DNA of 64,000 nt from Oscillibacter sp. (GTDB lineage: Bacteria; Bacillota; Clostridia; Oscillospirales; Oscillospiraceae), in contig JAAVHC010000054.1 of assembly GCA_014799925.1 (NCBI GenBank), forward strand, positions 1-64,000. The letters are read 5' to 3'. The notes under the pieces are model-generated. The model was not told the DNA's origin and made no database searches. It saw only the letters and a list, made by a program, of their open reading frames with translations. Both the position numbers and the translations under genes were made by a program. This document shows positions 22,691 through 32,409 of the stretch, piece by piece (the first letter of the stretch is position 1; every line of letters starts with the position of its first letter).

Positions 22691-23956
22691 TCATTTGCTT
22701 TTCGGTGAAGCCACGCTGTACTGCACGCCATCCCTTTCATAGAGCTGCGTCAGCGTCGCGTCCGCCTCCGAGGGATACAGCACACCATCCTCACAGTAGA
22801 TAGACGCAATCCCCTTGGCAGACAGCGCCTCCAAGGCTTCCGGCCGGAATTCGTCCGCGATATACACCGGGATCATCTCCAGGAGAATCTCCCCGCAGCC
22901 CCGATCCCCGGCATAGCCGGTCAGGCTGGAAACCGCGTTGCGGCACATGCCGTCCGCCGTGTCCACATAGGGCGTGCGGACCTCCCCCGTACGCGGCCGG
23001 TAAAACCGCCTCTGGTCCAGGGCGTTGACCGGAAAGTCCCGCAGGCCCACAACGCTTTTCGGCCCCTGGTAGCTCATGATTGCCGCGGTGCAGGCTATTC
23101 CATCCTTCTGATCGTAGATCAAAAGAGAATACTCCTCTCCGCTCTCGTCCAGGCACCGGATAAATCCGTCGTAGCTGGCCAGCACCCCTCGGGTGTACCC
23201 CTGGGCAATCAGCTCCTGGGCCAGGCAGTCGGCTGCAAAGGCGTTGCGCATCCAGGCAAAATCAATAAAACTCTCGACGCCCTCCCGCTCGGCGTATTCC
23301 AGATATTCACGGGAGACAAAGAGCCGGATCCGGTTCTCTCCCAGCAGCTCCACCTGAACGGACCGGGGATCGTTGGCATAGGCCGCATACTCCCGGTACT
23401 CCCGTGCCACCTCCGGACTGAGCCGGGGGTCGAAGTCCGCCAGCTGGCTGTCGTCCTCACAGGAAAACAGACCATTGTAGCGCTCGTACACCGGCCCCAG
23501 GTACAGCTCCCGCCGCCCGCTCTCCACCACGGCGGAGAACGCCGCGTACAGTCCCGGGTCCACCTCCAGCGTCTCGTTGGGGTGATGATTGATGGTATGG
23601 ATGTTGACCACGCCGTCAAACTCCTGGCCGCTGTGGAACAGACGGTACACGCTCTGGCAGGCTTCGGTATAGTGGCTGGTTACCTCCCGCACCTCCGCAT
23701 TGGAACTCATCTGGTAGAGAAACGTAAAGTCCCCGGCGCAGGTGGGGTCCGTGCTGCCGCTGGCCTTTACCTCCTGCCATCCCAGCTCCGGGGTCAGCAG
23801 GCCCGTGATGGAGTAGGCCAGCAGGCCCGCGCCCAGCAGCAGCAGGACTGCTGCCGCAATCAGCCGCAGCCCGGTATGCTCCTCGTTCAGCTCGATGCGC
23901 TCCACCGGATGGAGATGGGGCCTCCGGTCCCGGTTGTCTCTCGCGCCGCGTCCCAA
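22691..23956 (-). CDS. membrane-anchored ApbE-like protein, divergent
   Basis: The 421-residue protein has a single membrane helix (about residues 30-50) and a large outer domain. Its order of segments resembles ApbE flavin transferases. A VYRLFHSGQEFDGVVNIHTIN region comes first, then VDPGLYAAFSAVVE. IDFAWMRNAFAADCLAQELIAQGYTRG stands where ApbE has its lysine-glycine motif. RTGEVRTPYVDTADG comes near the end. The usual KGYAAD lysine appears replaced (RNAFAAD) and a GG pair is missing, so activity is doubtful. The start is TTG at 23956, directly after the oppF stop, so it belongs to the importer operon. Confidence 0.5.
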   Translation of the reverse strand: MGRGARDNRDRRPHLHPVERIELNEEHTGLRLIAAAVLLLLGAGLLAYSITGLLTPELGWQEVKASGSTDPTCAGDFTFLYQMSSNAEVREVTSHYTEACQSVYRLFHSGQEFDGVVNIHTINHHPNETLEVDPGLYAAFSAVVESGRRELYLGPVYERYNGLFSCEDDSQLADFDPRLSPEVAREYREYAAYANDPRSVQVELLGENRIRLFVSREYLEYAEREGVESFIDFAWMRNAFAADCLAQELIAQGYTRGVLASYDGFIRCLDESGEEYSLLIYDQKDGIACTAAIMSYQGPKSVVGLRDFPVNALDQRRFYRPRTGEVRTPYVDTADGMCRNAVSSLTGYAGDRGCGEILLEMIPVYIADEFRPEALEALSAKGIASIYCEDGVLYPSEADATLTQLYERDGVQYSVASPKSK

Positions 23957-23957
23957 A

Positions 23958-25277
23958 TCAGGCCACCACGCGCCAGAGCAGCAGCAGGAAGATCGCCAGT
24001 ATTGCGGCGATGCAGATCAGTCCGGCAATGGCCCCTTTCCTGCACTGTTTATAGTTGCGGGTATGGTGGAACTTTTTAAACAGCACCGCCGCAATCAGAC
24101 CCAGAATGGGCAGGAAGAAGGACAGCACCATGTACCAGATGCTTCCGGTGTCGTGGGTGGGATGGACAAGGAACTCTTTCTCCGCCATCTTGTCGGCGGT
24201 CACTTCGCCTCCGGGGGCGCCCGCCAGCTCACCGGTCTCGTCGATCTGAATAGGCTTGACGGGGATGCCCCGCTCCCGGATGGCCTTGTACTCCTCGATC
24301 TCCTTCTTATTGCCGTAGATAAAGTGGTCGTGTCCGATGTTCACCAGCTCCGGCTTGTCCGTGGAGTAGTCGTGCATGGAGGGGTCGTAGGTGTAGAGCA
24401 CCTTGCGCTTCTCCAGCTGGGGGTCGGGAATGGGGATGGCGGAGATCAGGGAGTGGGTATAGGGGTGCAGAGGGAAGTCAAACAGCTCCTCCGCCTCCGC
24501 AATCTCCACGATCTTGCCCTTATAGATGACGCCGATGCGGTCGGAAATAAACCGGACCACCGACAGGTCGTGGGCGATGAAGAGATAGGTCAGCCCCTTC
24601 TCCTCCTGGAATTTCTTCATCAGGTTCAGCACCTGGGCGCGGATGGACACGTCCAGAGCGGAGATGGGCTCGTCCGCCACCACCAGCTCCGGCTCCATAA
24701 CCATGGCGCGGGCAATGCCGATACGCTGGCGCTGGCCGCCGGAGAACTCGTGGGGATAACGGGTCAGATGCTCGGGCAGGAGGCCGACCTCCTCCACCAT
24801 CTCCTCCACCTTCCGCACGCGGTCGGCTTCGTTTTCAAAGAGGTGGAAGTTATACAGGCCCTCGGAAATAATATAATCTACGGTAGCCCGCTCGTTCAGG
24901 GATGCGGCGGGGTCCTGGAACACCATCTGGATATTCCGGATGACCTCCCTGTCCAGGGAATGGGATATCTTTCCGGAAATGCGCACGCCCTTATAGTCGA
25001 TCTCTCCGGCGGCCAGAGAATTGACCCGGATCACGGCGCGGCCGATGGTGGTTTTGCCGGAACCGGACTCGCCCACCAGGGAGAAGGTCTCCCCCTTATA
25101 GATATCAAAGGATGCGTTCTGAACGGCGCGGACCGCGTCCTCTCCCTTACCGAAGGTAATGTCCACATTTTTCAGGGACAGAAGGATCTCTCTGCCGGTA
25201 CGCTCGTCAATGGGGCCATGCTCCGGAAAATGGGAGCTGCGGACCGCTTTTTCATTCTCTTGCTTCAATGTAGCCAC
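23958..25277 (-). CDS. oppF: oligopeptide ABC transporter ATPase OppF-type with C-terminal membrane domain
   Basis: The 439-residue protein is an ABC ATPase: Walker [11 protein letters not shown]-loop FQDPAASLN, signature [15 protein letters not shown], Walker [14 protein letters not shown] and the [12 protein letters not shown] tail of peptide importers. The start is a GTG at 25277 behind GGAGGATGA; the longer frame would overlap oppD by about 100 bases. After the ATPase part it carries some 75 extra residues with two membrane helices ([20 protein letters not shown] and [18 protein letters not shown]). OppF proteins are normally about 320 residues and soluble. Confidence 0.92.
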   Translation of the reverse strand: MATLKQENEKAVRSSHFPEHGPIDERTGREILLSLKNVDITFGKGEDAVRAVQNASFDIYKGETFSLVGESGSGKTTIGRAVIRVNSLAAGEIDYKGVRISGKISHSLDREVIRNIQMVFQDPAASLNERATVDYIISEGLYNFHLFENEADRVRKVEEMVEEVGLLPEHLTRYPHEFSGGQRQRIGIARAMVMEPELVVADEPISALDVSIRAQVLNLMKKFQEEKGLTYLFIAHDLSVVRFISDRIGVIYKGKIVEIAEAEELFDFPLHPYTHSLISAIPIPDPQLEKRKVLYTYDPSMHDYSTDKPELVNIGHDHFIYGNKKEIEEYKAIRERGIPVKPIQIDETGELAGAPGGEVTADKMAEKEFLVHPTHDTGSIWYMVLSFFLPILGLIAAVLFKKFHHTRNYKQCRKGAIAGLICIAAILAIFLLLLWRVVA

Positions 25278-25293
25278 TTTCTCATCCTCCCCC

Positions 25294-27045
25294 CTAAATA
25301 TTGAACGCCTTGACAAGTTTCTCGTGGATATTCTGAATCCCCTCGGGCTTTTCAATCTTGGGGGCGTGGGGATCCAGCAGCCAGGTCTTGGCAAAATGTG
25401 TCTCCGTTACCTGGAACATAGGGGGCTCCTCCAAGGTGTCGATCTTCAGGCAGTGGGGATTGCGGGGCGCAAAGGCGTCGCCTGTGATCTGGTTATACAG
25501 GCTGGGAGGCGTTCCGGTGATGGAATAGAGCTTGGTATTCTTCTCCGCCAGCTGAGGCAGGGAGCTGAGCAGCGCCCAGGTATAGGGGTGGCGGGGATCA
25601 TAGAAGACATCCTCCACCGTACCCAGTTCAATGACCTGCCCGGCGTACAGAACGGCCACGCGGTCGGCCACGTTGGCCACTACGCCCAGGTCATGGGTAA
25701 TGAATACGATGGTGTAGTTGAACTCCTTCTGCAGGTCCTTGATCAGCTGAAGGATCTGGGCCTGGATGGTCACGTCCAGAGCTGTAGTTGGCTCGTCACA
25801 AATCAGGATCTTGGGCTGGCAGGACAGTGCGATGGCAATAACGATACGCTGGCGCATACCGCCGGAGTACTGGAAGGGATAGTCGTCAAAACGGGCCTCC
25901 GCCTTGGGGATGCCGACCTTCCTCATCAGCTCCAGAGCCCGGCGGCGGGCCTCCACCTCGGTGCAGTCCTGGTGCTTGAGAATGATGGAGGTGATCTGCT
26001 TGCCGATGGTAATGATGGGGTTGAGGCTGGTCATGGGGTCCTGAAACACGGTAGCGATACGGCAGCCCCGGATCTGGCTCCAGTCCTTGGCATATTGGAC
26101 CTTGGCAAGGTTCAGCACGCAGGTGCCGTGGAGAGACTCCGCCGTCTCGTCCAGATAGCGGACCCGGAAGGTGACGTCATCAAAAATGGCATTCCTCTGG
26201 TTCTCATCGTTCAGGTCCACCCCCAGCTGCATGGCCTTGATCAGCGCGTCTACCAGCTTGTTCATATATTTCACCCGCTGGTAAATGCCGTAGCGGCCCA
26301 CGGAGAGGTAAATCTCTTTTGTCAGGATCTTATTGCGCTCGTATACCGCCGGCGGAACAGTCCCCTTGATCTCTCTTTCATACTGCGCCTTCAGAGCTGC
26401 GTGCCGCTCCTCATAATACTTTTTGAAGGCAGTGTCATTGGCGGCGGAGGCCTTGCGCTCCCGGACCAGCTGTTCTTCCTTCTTTTTCAGAGCCTTGATC
26501 TGCTCATCGTAATTATTGATCAGCCGGTCGGTCTCCCTGATCTTGTCCTTTTCCCTGCTGCGGTCAAAGGTCTGCTTCAGGTTGAAGGCATCGGTACGCT
26601 TGGCAACCAGATCGTCATACTCTTGCTTTACCTTGGCCTTCTCCTCATCGGAAAGACCGCTGCGCTCCCGTTTTTCGCTCTCCAGAGCCAGAATCTTTTG
26701 GTAGGTGGCCGCGCCCAACTCCAGGTTGGAGGAGTCGTTGAGCTTCTTGAGAGCGCTGTCCATCATTTTATGGGCAGCAGCCGTCAGCTTCACACGGGTG
26801 TCGGACAGCTCCTCGTCGTTGAACACAAGGCTCCCCTGGCTGACAAAGCCGTTGGAATCCAGCATACCCGCGAAGGTTTTCGTGAACACGGACTTGCCGG
26901 AACCGGACTCGCCCACGATGGCGATGGATTCATTTTCATAGATATCCAGGGAGATGCCCCGGATGGCGGTCAAAATCCTTCCGCGGACCCGGAACTTGAC
27001 CCACAGGTCCTTTACGGACAGCAATACTTTCTTATCTTCTGCCAT
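25294..27045 (-). CDS. oppD: oligopeptide ABC transporter ATPase OppD-type with large coiled-coil insertion
   Basis: The 583-residue protein has Walker [11 protein letters not shown] near residue 46 but its Q-loop ([13 protein letters not shown]) only near residue 330. Usual OppD spacing is about 60 residues. The insert of roughly 225 residues is rich in lysine and glutamate with heptad-like stretches ([20 protein letters not shown]). After it the ATPase resumes normally: [30 protein letters not shown], the [12 protein letters not shown] element and a cysteine-poor tail (FAPRNPHC). The frame is unbroken, so the insert is probably real. Confidence 0.92.
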   Translation of the reverse strand: MAEDKKVLLSVKDLWVKFRVRGRILTAIRGISLDIYENESIAIVGESGSGKSVFTKTFAGMLDSNGFVSQGSLVFNDEELSDTRVKLTAAAHKMMDSALKKLNDSSNLELGAATYQKILALESEKRERSGLSDEEKAKVKQEYDDLVAKRTDAFNLKQTFDRSREKDKIRETDRLINNYDEQIKALKKKEEQLVRERKASAANDTAFKKYYEERHAALKAQYEREIKGTVPPAVYERNKILTKEIYLSVGRYGIYQRVKYMNKLVDALIKAMQLGVDLNDENQRNAIFDDVTFRVRYLDETAESLHGTCVLNLAKVQYAKDWSQIRGCRIATVFQDPMTSLNPIITIGKQITSIILKHQDCTEVEARRRALELMRKVGIPKAEARFDDYPFQYSGGMRQRIVIAIALSCQPKILICDEPTTALDVTIQAQILQLIKDLQKEFNYTIVFITHDLGVVANVADRVAVLYAGQVIELGTVEDVFYDPRHPYTWALLSSLPQLAEKNTKLYSITGTPPSLYNQITGDAFAPRNPHCLKIDTLEEPPMFQVTETHFAKTWLLDPHAPKIEKPEGIQNIHEKLVKAFNI

Positions 27046-27057
27046 GGCTGTCCCTCC

Positions 27058-28035
27058 TTACATATGTGTCCGCGGATCGGACGCGTCGCCCAGGTTCTGT
27101 CCTACCACATACAGGACAATGCTGATGACCGCGGAGATCGCCACCGGGCTCCAGAACTCAAGCTCCCAGCCGGGCGTGACCATGGCGCCTTCCGCGTTGT
27201 AGATCAGGCGGCCCAGAGACATCTCGCTCATGCCCATGCCAATGTAGGACAGGAACACCTCGTAGGAGATGTAGCTGGGCAGCTCGGTGGCCAGCAGGGT
27301 CACGATGACGGAGGTCATGAAGGGCAGAATATTCTTTATAGCGATCTTGATGGTGGAGGTGCCCAGGCAGCGGGATGCCATGTTGTATTCCCGGTCGCGG
27401 ATAATGACCACCTGGGTACGGATAAAGTAGGCGATGCCGATCCATCCAATGACTGTCAAGGCAAACACCATGGTCCAGAAGGTGGGGGCAAAGAGCATGG
27501 CCAGGACCGTGATGATGAGGAGAATAGGCACATTGCCCACGATGTTGTAGACCTCCATCATGATCATATCCACCTTCTTGGAGAAGCCCCACACCGCGCC
27601 GATCAGCACGCCGACGGTCATATTGATGGCCGCGCAGAGGAACGCCAGGGAGATGGAGATCCGGGAGCCGTTCCAGATGGCCTCAAAAGTGGGCTCGCCG
27701 CTGGCGCCGGCGCCCAGAATCCACTTCAGGCTGGTGCCGAAGTACTGCATGGCCTTGGCGGGGCTCAGGTGCTTGGCTTCAGAGTCCATGAGGTTTGCGT
27801 ATGGGTCGTAGTTGGTCACCGCGGGATAGATGTAGGCAAAACCGATGACAAACAGCAGCAGGGCCAGAATGGCGATGTTCGCCTTCTTCCGGAAAAATAC
27901 CCGGAAGACGCTCTTCCAGTAGGAATACCGGGGAGCGGTGATTTTTTCCGACTCCAGGTCGTTATGGTCCACAAAAGCAAACAGCTCTCCGTCGCTCATG
28001 TTATATTTCTTATTCAGATCTTCCATCACTCTCAC
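27058..28035 (-). CDS. oppC: oligopeptide ABC transporter permease OppC-type
   Basis: The 325-residue permease has an N-terminal cytoplasmic segment with YWKSVFRVFFRKKANIAIL, then about six membrane helices. The EAA-type coupling loop (YNMASRCLGTSTIKIAIKNILP) contacts the ATPases. The size is normal for OppC, unlike its partners. It overlaps oppB by four bases and ends 12 bases before oppD. Confidence 0.95.
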   Translation of the reverse strand: MRVMEDLNKKYNMSDGELFAFVDHNDLESEKITAPRYSYWKSVFRVFFRKKANIAILALLLFVIGFAYIYPAVTNYDPYANLMDSEAKHLSPAKAMQYFGTSLKWILGAGASGEPTFEAIWNGSRISISLAFLCAAINMTVGVLIGAVWGFSKKVDMIMMEVYNIVGNVPILLIITVLAMLFAPTFWTMVFALTVIGWIGIAYFIRTQVVIIRDREYNMASRCLGTSTIKIAIKNILPFMTSVIVTLLATELPSYISYEVFLSYIGMGMSEMSLGRLIYNAEGAMVTPGWELEFWSPVAISAVISIVLYVVGQNLGDASDPRTHM

Positions 28036-29612
28036 CTCGCTTTGTCAGTAAAGGAGATACGCGGGTCCACCGTGGCCATCAGCACGTCGCCCAGAACAAT
28101 GGAGACAACCGACAGCACCGCGTAAAAGAATGTCACACCCACGATGACGGCATTGTCGTAGCGGTTGATGGCCGTGGTCAACAGATTGCCGGCGCCGGGG
28201 ACAAGGTACAGACGCTCAGTGATGATGGCGCCCGTCATGGCGCCGATGACGCTGGCCGGGATGCCGTGGGTGATGGGGATCATGGCGTTCTTCCAGATAT
28301 GCTTGGCAAATATCTCCGTCTCGGTCAGGCCGCCGGAGCGGGCAAACTTCACGTAGTCGGAGTTCATCTGGTCGATCATGTACCGCCGCATCCACTTCAT
28401 CAGGTTGGCTATGCTGGGCAGCGCCAGGGAGACGATGGGCAGGACATACATCAGCTTATTGCCGGACTCCATATCAAACAGCGTCGGCAGGCCGAATACC
28501 GCGCCGCCGATAGCCCTGAACATGAAGATATACGCCAGGCTGGGCGTTGCGATGATAAAGATGATATACATCGTGCCGATCTTGTCCAGGAGGCCCTCCT
28601 TATACCGGCTCATTAGCAGGCCGATGGGCAGGCCCAGCACGTAGGCCATAATGACTGAAATGATACCGATGACAAAGGAATAGCCCATCCGGGACAGGCC
28701 GCCCTTGATCGTCTGCACATTGGTGTAGTCGTCCTCAAATCGCTCCGCATTGGACGCAATGGAGTCCCGGGAGCCCTCCACATAGGTCGCCGTGTGCAGA
28801 TCGTCCGCACGCTCCAGCACGGCCCCCGTGGGATAAGTAACGGTAGAGAGTACATAGACTCCCTGCGTTTCCGTCATGGTGGTGAATACGTCCACGCCCT
28901 GGTTGACCGTGAAGGATTCACCCAGATTGATGGTCAACAAATTCTGATGGAGATAGGGGAACTGATCATTGAAATACAGCAGGTACTTGTGGCGCGTACC
29001 GTTCCCAATGATGGCCGGGGAAAATTTTTCTCCTCCGTATACCGGGTCATGCAGGGTAAAGGTCAGCCCCCGCTCTCCGATATCAATTTCCTCCGGGACA
29101 TAGTGGATGTTGTCGATCTGGAACATCTTTGTGAAATAGGTGATGGCCCGCTGGGCCAGCGGAATATCCTTGGTCGCAAACATGACAGGACCGCCGCCGT
29201 CCTTGAGCTGACCGTTTTTGCGGGTGTCCGCGTTCAGGCGGATCACCTGATAGCCCTGAGATTCATAATACTCCCGGAATTTAGCCGTGTACTCCGTCGT
29301 CAGCTCGGAGTCCTTATCCGGCGTCCGGCCCAGAGAAGCCGCTGTTTTCTGGGTCTCCGTGTCAAGCTCCCCGGCTTTGACCAGCGCTCTCAGATAATCC
29401 GCATAGGGGACGTAGTCCACATAGCCATAAGCCTCCCACCGGGTGTACTCATAGGTGGTGCGGCTGTTGCTGGTCATGTGGCTGTAGGCGGGATCGCCAG
29501 AGAAGATCTTGTTTCGATCCAGCATAGAGTATATCAGCACCATTACGATCAGCACCACGATAACAGCGGAGACCGCGCCGTGCAGGAGCCGTTTCAGTAC
29601 ATATTTTCCCAT
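28032..29612 (-). CDS. oppB: oligopeptide ABC transporter permease OppB-type with large outer insertion
   Basis: The 526-residue protein starts with a standard OppB first helix (LLHGAVSAVIVVLIVMVLIY). Then, between residues about 35 and 300, there is a hydrophilic region outside the membrane before the remaining helices begin at MGYSFVIGIISVIMAYVLGL. The coupling loop YVKFARSGGLTETEIFAKHI is normal. Usual OppB proteins are about 310 residues. The insert includes YVPYADYLRALVKAGE and GVYVLSTVTYPTGAV and might act as a second substrate or partner site. Confidence 0.93.
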   Translation of the reverse strand: MGKYVLKRLLHGAVSAVIVVLIVMVLIYSMLDRNKIFSGDPAYSHMTSNSRTTYEYTRWEAYGYVDYVPYADYLRALVKAGELDTETQKTAASLGRTPDKDSELTTEYTAKFREYYESQGYQVIRLNADTRKNGQLKDGGGPVMFATKDIPLAQRAITYFTKMFQIDNIHYVPEEIDIGERGLTFTLHDPVYGGEKFSPAIIGNGTRHKYLLYFNDQFPYLHQNLLTINLGESFTVNQGVDVFTTMTETQGVYVLSTVTYPTGAVLERADDLHTATYVEGSRDSIASNAERFEDDYTNVQTIKGGLSRMGYSFVIGIISVIMAYVLGLPIGLLMSRYKEGLLDKIGTMYIIFIIATPSLAYIFMFRAIGGAVFGLPTLFDMESGNKLMYVLPIVSLALPSIANLMKWMRRYMIDQMNSDYVKFARSGGLTETEIFAKHIWKNAMIPITHGIPASVIGAMTGAIITERLYLVPGAGNLLTTAINRYDNAVIVGVTFFYAVLSVVSIVLGDVLMATVDPRISFTDKAR

Positions 29613-29642
29613 ATTTATACCTCGCTCCGTCTCTTGTTATAG

Positions 29643-29674
29643 CGCGAGGGGGTGGGAACCCCCACCCCCTCGCG
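29643..29674 (-). promoter_or_regulatory. strong intercistronic hairpin between oppA and oppB
   Basis: A perfect 14-base-pair GC-rich stem (29643-29656 with 29661-29674) without a T-run. Such hairpins commonly protect the upstream binding-protein mRNA and raise its yield over the permeases. Confidence 0.8.
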
Positions 29675-29709
29675 TTAATCTTATTTCCTTATGTGTGATC
29701 AGGTGCGGA

Positions 29710-31965
29710 TCAATACAGGCCGATGTTCTTGCACATATAACCGCCGGCCTGGATGGTATCCAGGAAGGACTGAGCGTCGCCGTAGTCGGGACCCCAACCG
29801 GAGTTGGTGGACAGATCGAAGTTACCCTCGTTGCCGGCCTCGAAACGGTAGGTGGCGCTCTCCATGTCGGTATCCTTATCCATGGCGATCAGATCAATGA
29901 TGACCATGCCGTCCAAAGCGCCCTCAACGGACTGCTTCACCACGTTCGCCATGTTCCGGTAGACATCAGCAGTGTTCTGATAGGGATAGTCGATGTGGAT
30001 GGGCTTGTCGGCGGAGATCTCCACGCCGATCTGAGCCAGCTCAGCAATGGCCAGTTCCAGCTCAGCCTTGGCGTTGGCGACGTTGTACCAGCCGTCGAAG
30101 CCGTCGCCGGAGCCAGCGCCGCCGTCACCGTTGGGATCCCAGACCTTGACGGCGTAGCCGTCGGCATCCAGCTGAGCCTGCATGATCTCGCCATAGGCGG
30201 TGCCGCCGGCGAAGGTGGTGGCGGTGCCGTTGATGTCAACGGTCACGTCATCGGCCAGATACACGAAGGTGGCGGGAGTGTAGGAGTTACGCAGAGCGGC
30301 CAGCTTCAGCTCCTCACCCACGCTCTGGGCGTTGTAGGAAGCCTTGTCGAAGGCCATGCCCATGGCCAGACGGAAGTGCTGGTTGACCATGGCGTCCCGG
30401 GTCCGGGCGATCTCCTCGGCGTTGTCACGCTTGGGGGAGACACCGATGCTGTCGTTGTCGAAGTTGTTCCAGACGGCGCGGTGGACGTTCTTCCAGCCGC
30501 CGAAGGTGGTGCCGCGGCCAGAAGTCACATAGGCGTACAGCTCGAAATAGCTCTGGGTCTCGCCATCAGGAATGTCGATCTTAGCCTGCTGCACAGCGGA
30601 GGTGTTGAAGCCGGCGCCGGAAGCGGCGCCAGACTTGGCGTCATTGTAGGAGCGCAGGGGATCGCTGCCGTCGTTGTAGTTGTAGACCAGGTTCTTGCAG
30701 TTCACCGCGTCAGCATTCCAGTAAGTGGGGTTGGCCGCGTAGCGGGTGGTGTTCTGGGCGGTGTAGCTGGTGACCAGATAGGGGCCGCAGTAGGCGATGT
30801 TGGAGGGAGTCTTGCCGTAATCGCCGGCGGTGTACTCCTCACCCTCAGCGCTGAAGGTGCCGCCCTGGGAACGGTAGAAGTCGCGGTTCATGGGAGCGAA
30901 GATGCTGTAGCCCAGCATGGTGGGGAAAGCGGGGAAGGGGGCTTCCAGGGTGTACTCCAGGGTGTACTTATCCAGAGCCTTCACGCCGATGTCCTCCAGG
31001 GTGGCTTCACCCTGCAGATAAGCGTCAAAGTTCTTCAAGCCGCAGCCGTCGCTCACGGTCAGCAGATAACCCAGAGCAGCGGCGTTGTCCAGCAGGTGCT
31101 CCATGGAGGCAACCCAGTCGTCAGCGGTGACTTCGCCGATCTCGGTGCCCTGCTGATCCACCCACTTCACGCCCTCGCGGATGTGGAAGGTGTACACGGT
31201 GCCGTCGGGGGACACGTCATAGCTGGTAGCCAGGCAGGGCTGCTGCACGCCCTTGACGTCGTACTCCAGCAGGTTGTCATAAGTGCCGGCGATGAACATG
31301 GCGTCGGAGGTGTAGGAGGTGGCGATGGTGTCCCAGATGTTCAGGTTGTAGCCGGTATTGGTGACGTAGGTATCCGTCAGGGTATAGCCGTGCTCGTCCA
31401 GATAAGCCTTGGCGGCCTCAAAGTAAGCGGCCTCGTCCTCAGCCGCGGCCCAAAGGGCCTTCAGGGCGTTGACATCGTCCAGCTTAATCAGCTCGTTGCA
31501 GACCAGGGTCTTATAATAGCGGTACTCGTCCATGCCCCACAGCACAGTGGGAGAGGTGCGGGTCACTACGCGGCTCATGGCGTAGTTGCCGCCCTGGGTG
31601 TAGATGGGCATAAATACGCCGGACTCCATCAGCTTGGCCTCGGCGATAGCCATCAGGGCCGCGCGCTCGTCGCCGCTGGCCTGCTTGGCAACAGCGTAGG
31701 CGTCGGCGAACTCGCCCAGCACGAAGTCATAGATGGCGTCGGACGCGTCCTCGTAGTCCATGGCGTCGATGGCGGCCCAGTCGGGACCGGTGTAGGCGTC
31801 CGCCGCGGGCTCATCCGGGGTGTCCGGAGTGCTGGGGGTGTTGTTCTCCGCGGGGGGAGTATCAGGGGTGGGGTTTGCCGCGGGGGTATCATTATTGCCG
31901 CCGCAGGCGACCAGGCTCAGCAGCATGGTTAGCGCAAGAGCCAGGCACAGGAACTTCTTTTTCAT
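29710..31965 (-). CDS. oppA: oligopeptide-binding lipoprotein OppA-type, enlarged
   Basis: The 751-residue protein has a signal peptide and lipobox (SLVACGG), a threonine/proline-rich linker, and an SBP_bac_5 binding domain: IATSYTSDAMFIAGTYDNLL, CLATSYDVSPDGTVYTFHIR and KWVDQQGTEI. Between residues about 55 and 200 it carries extra sequence (SGVFMPIYTQGGNYAMSRVV) that looks like the C-terminal lobe of the same fold, placed in front. Usual OppA proteins are 530 to 600 residues. It is first in the operon, behind TAGGAGG, a long leader and a strong promoter. Confidence 0.92.
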   Translation of the reverse strand: MKKKFLCLALALTMLLSLVACGGNNDTPAANPTPDTPPAENNTPSTPDTPDEPAADAYTGPDWAAIDAMDYEDASDAIYDFVLGEFADAYAVAKQASGDERAALMAIAEAKLMESGVFMPIYTQGGNYAMSRVVTRTSPTVLWGMDEYRYYKTLVCNELIKLDDVNALKALWAAAEDEAAYFEAAKAYLDEHGYTLTDTYVTNTGYNLNIWDTIATSYTSDAMFIAGTYDNLLEYDVKGVQQPCLATSYDVSPDGTVYTFHIREGVKWVDQQGTEIGEVTADDWVASMEHLLDNAAALGYLLTVSDGCGLKNFDAYLQGEATLEDIGVKALDKYTLEYTLEAPFPAFPTMLGYSIFAPMNRDFYRSQGGTFSAEGEEYTAGDYGKTPSNIAYCGPYLVTSYTAQNTTRYAANPTYWNADAVNCKNLVYNYNDGSDPLRSYNDAKSGAASGAGFNTSAVQQAKIDIPDGETQSYFELYAYVTSGRGTTFGGWKNVHRAVWNNFDNDSIGVSPKRDNAEEIARTRDAMVNQHFRLAMGMAFDKASYNAQSVGEELKLAALRNSYTPATFVYLADDVTVDINGTATTFAGGTAYGEIMQAQLDADGYAVKVWDPNGDGGAGSGDGFDGWYNVANAKAELELAIAELAQIGVEISADKPIHIDYPYQNTADVYRNMANVVKQSVEGALDGMVIIDLIAMDKDTDMESATYRFEAGNEGNFDLSTNSGWGPDYGDAQSFLDTIQAGGYMCKNIGLY

Positions 31966-32124
31966 AATATGCCTCCTATTAAAATATCTTTAACCGGTGC
32001 GGCGGCGGTCTTTCCCACCCGCCCCGCCCCAGCTAAATACAAAGGGGTGATAATGGCATTTGCAGCGGCCGCTCCGCGGCCCTCCGCCTTTAAATGCTTT
32101 AAAGCGATAAATCATCCTCTTTCG

Positions 32125-32164
32125 GAAAAAATGCGGTTGGGATCCGCTTCAGGCCATACCGCAT
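32125..32164 (-). terminator. possible attenuator in the opp leader
   Basis: On the leftward RNA AUGCGGU (32164-32158) pairs with ACCGCAU (32137-32131), followed by six U residues, starting about 15 bases after the predicted start of transcription. A 160-base leader follows before oppA. Confidence 0.55.
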
Positions 32165-32186
32165 GAGGATAAGAATTCTGCCTAAT

Positions 32187-32215
32187 ATTATACTGAAAAA
32201 AACGGGGCTTGTCAA
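32187..32215 (-). promoter_or_regulatory. promoter of the opp operon
   Basis: Consensus reverse-strand TTGACA (32210-32215), 17-base spacer, TATAAT (32187-32192). Confidence 0.88.
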
Positions 32216-32380
32216 TAATGTCCGGTTCCGAAAAGACAGCCAAAATAATCAAAATTTCATGCTCTTAACCGCGATTCTCTATCAATCGTCACAAAAAGCG
32301 TCTCGCGCCCCGTCAAACAGGCGGGAACGCGCCCTTCGGCCGCGGTCCGCGGGAGCGCTGATTTTTCCTGCGCATAACAG

Positions 32381-32409
32381 TTGACAGCTCCTGAACCGTA
32401 TAGCATAAT
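32381..32409 (+). promoter_or_regulatory. candidate promoter for the AraC-type gene
   Basis: TTGACA (32381-32386), 17-base spacer, CATAAT (32404-32409). The remaining bases from 32216 to 32628 are AT-rich and show no gene; a TATAAT near 32568 is an alternative closer start. Confidence 0.45.

Noticed and set aside
25278-25394. Upstream extension of oppF overlapping oppD
   Set aside because: It would overlap oppD by about 100 bases; GTG at 25277 has GGAGG in the right place.
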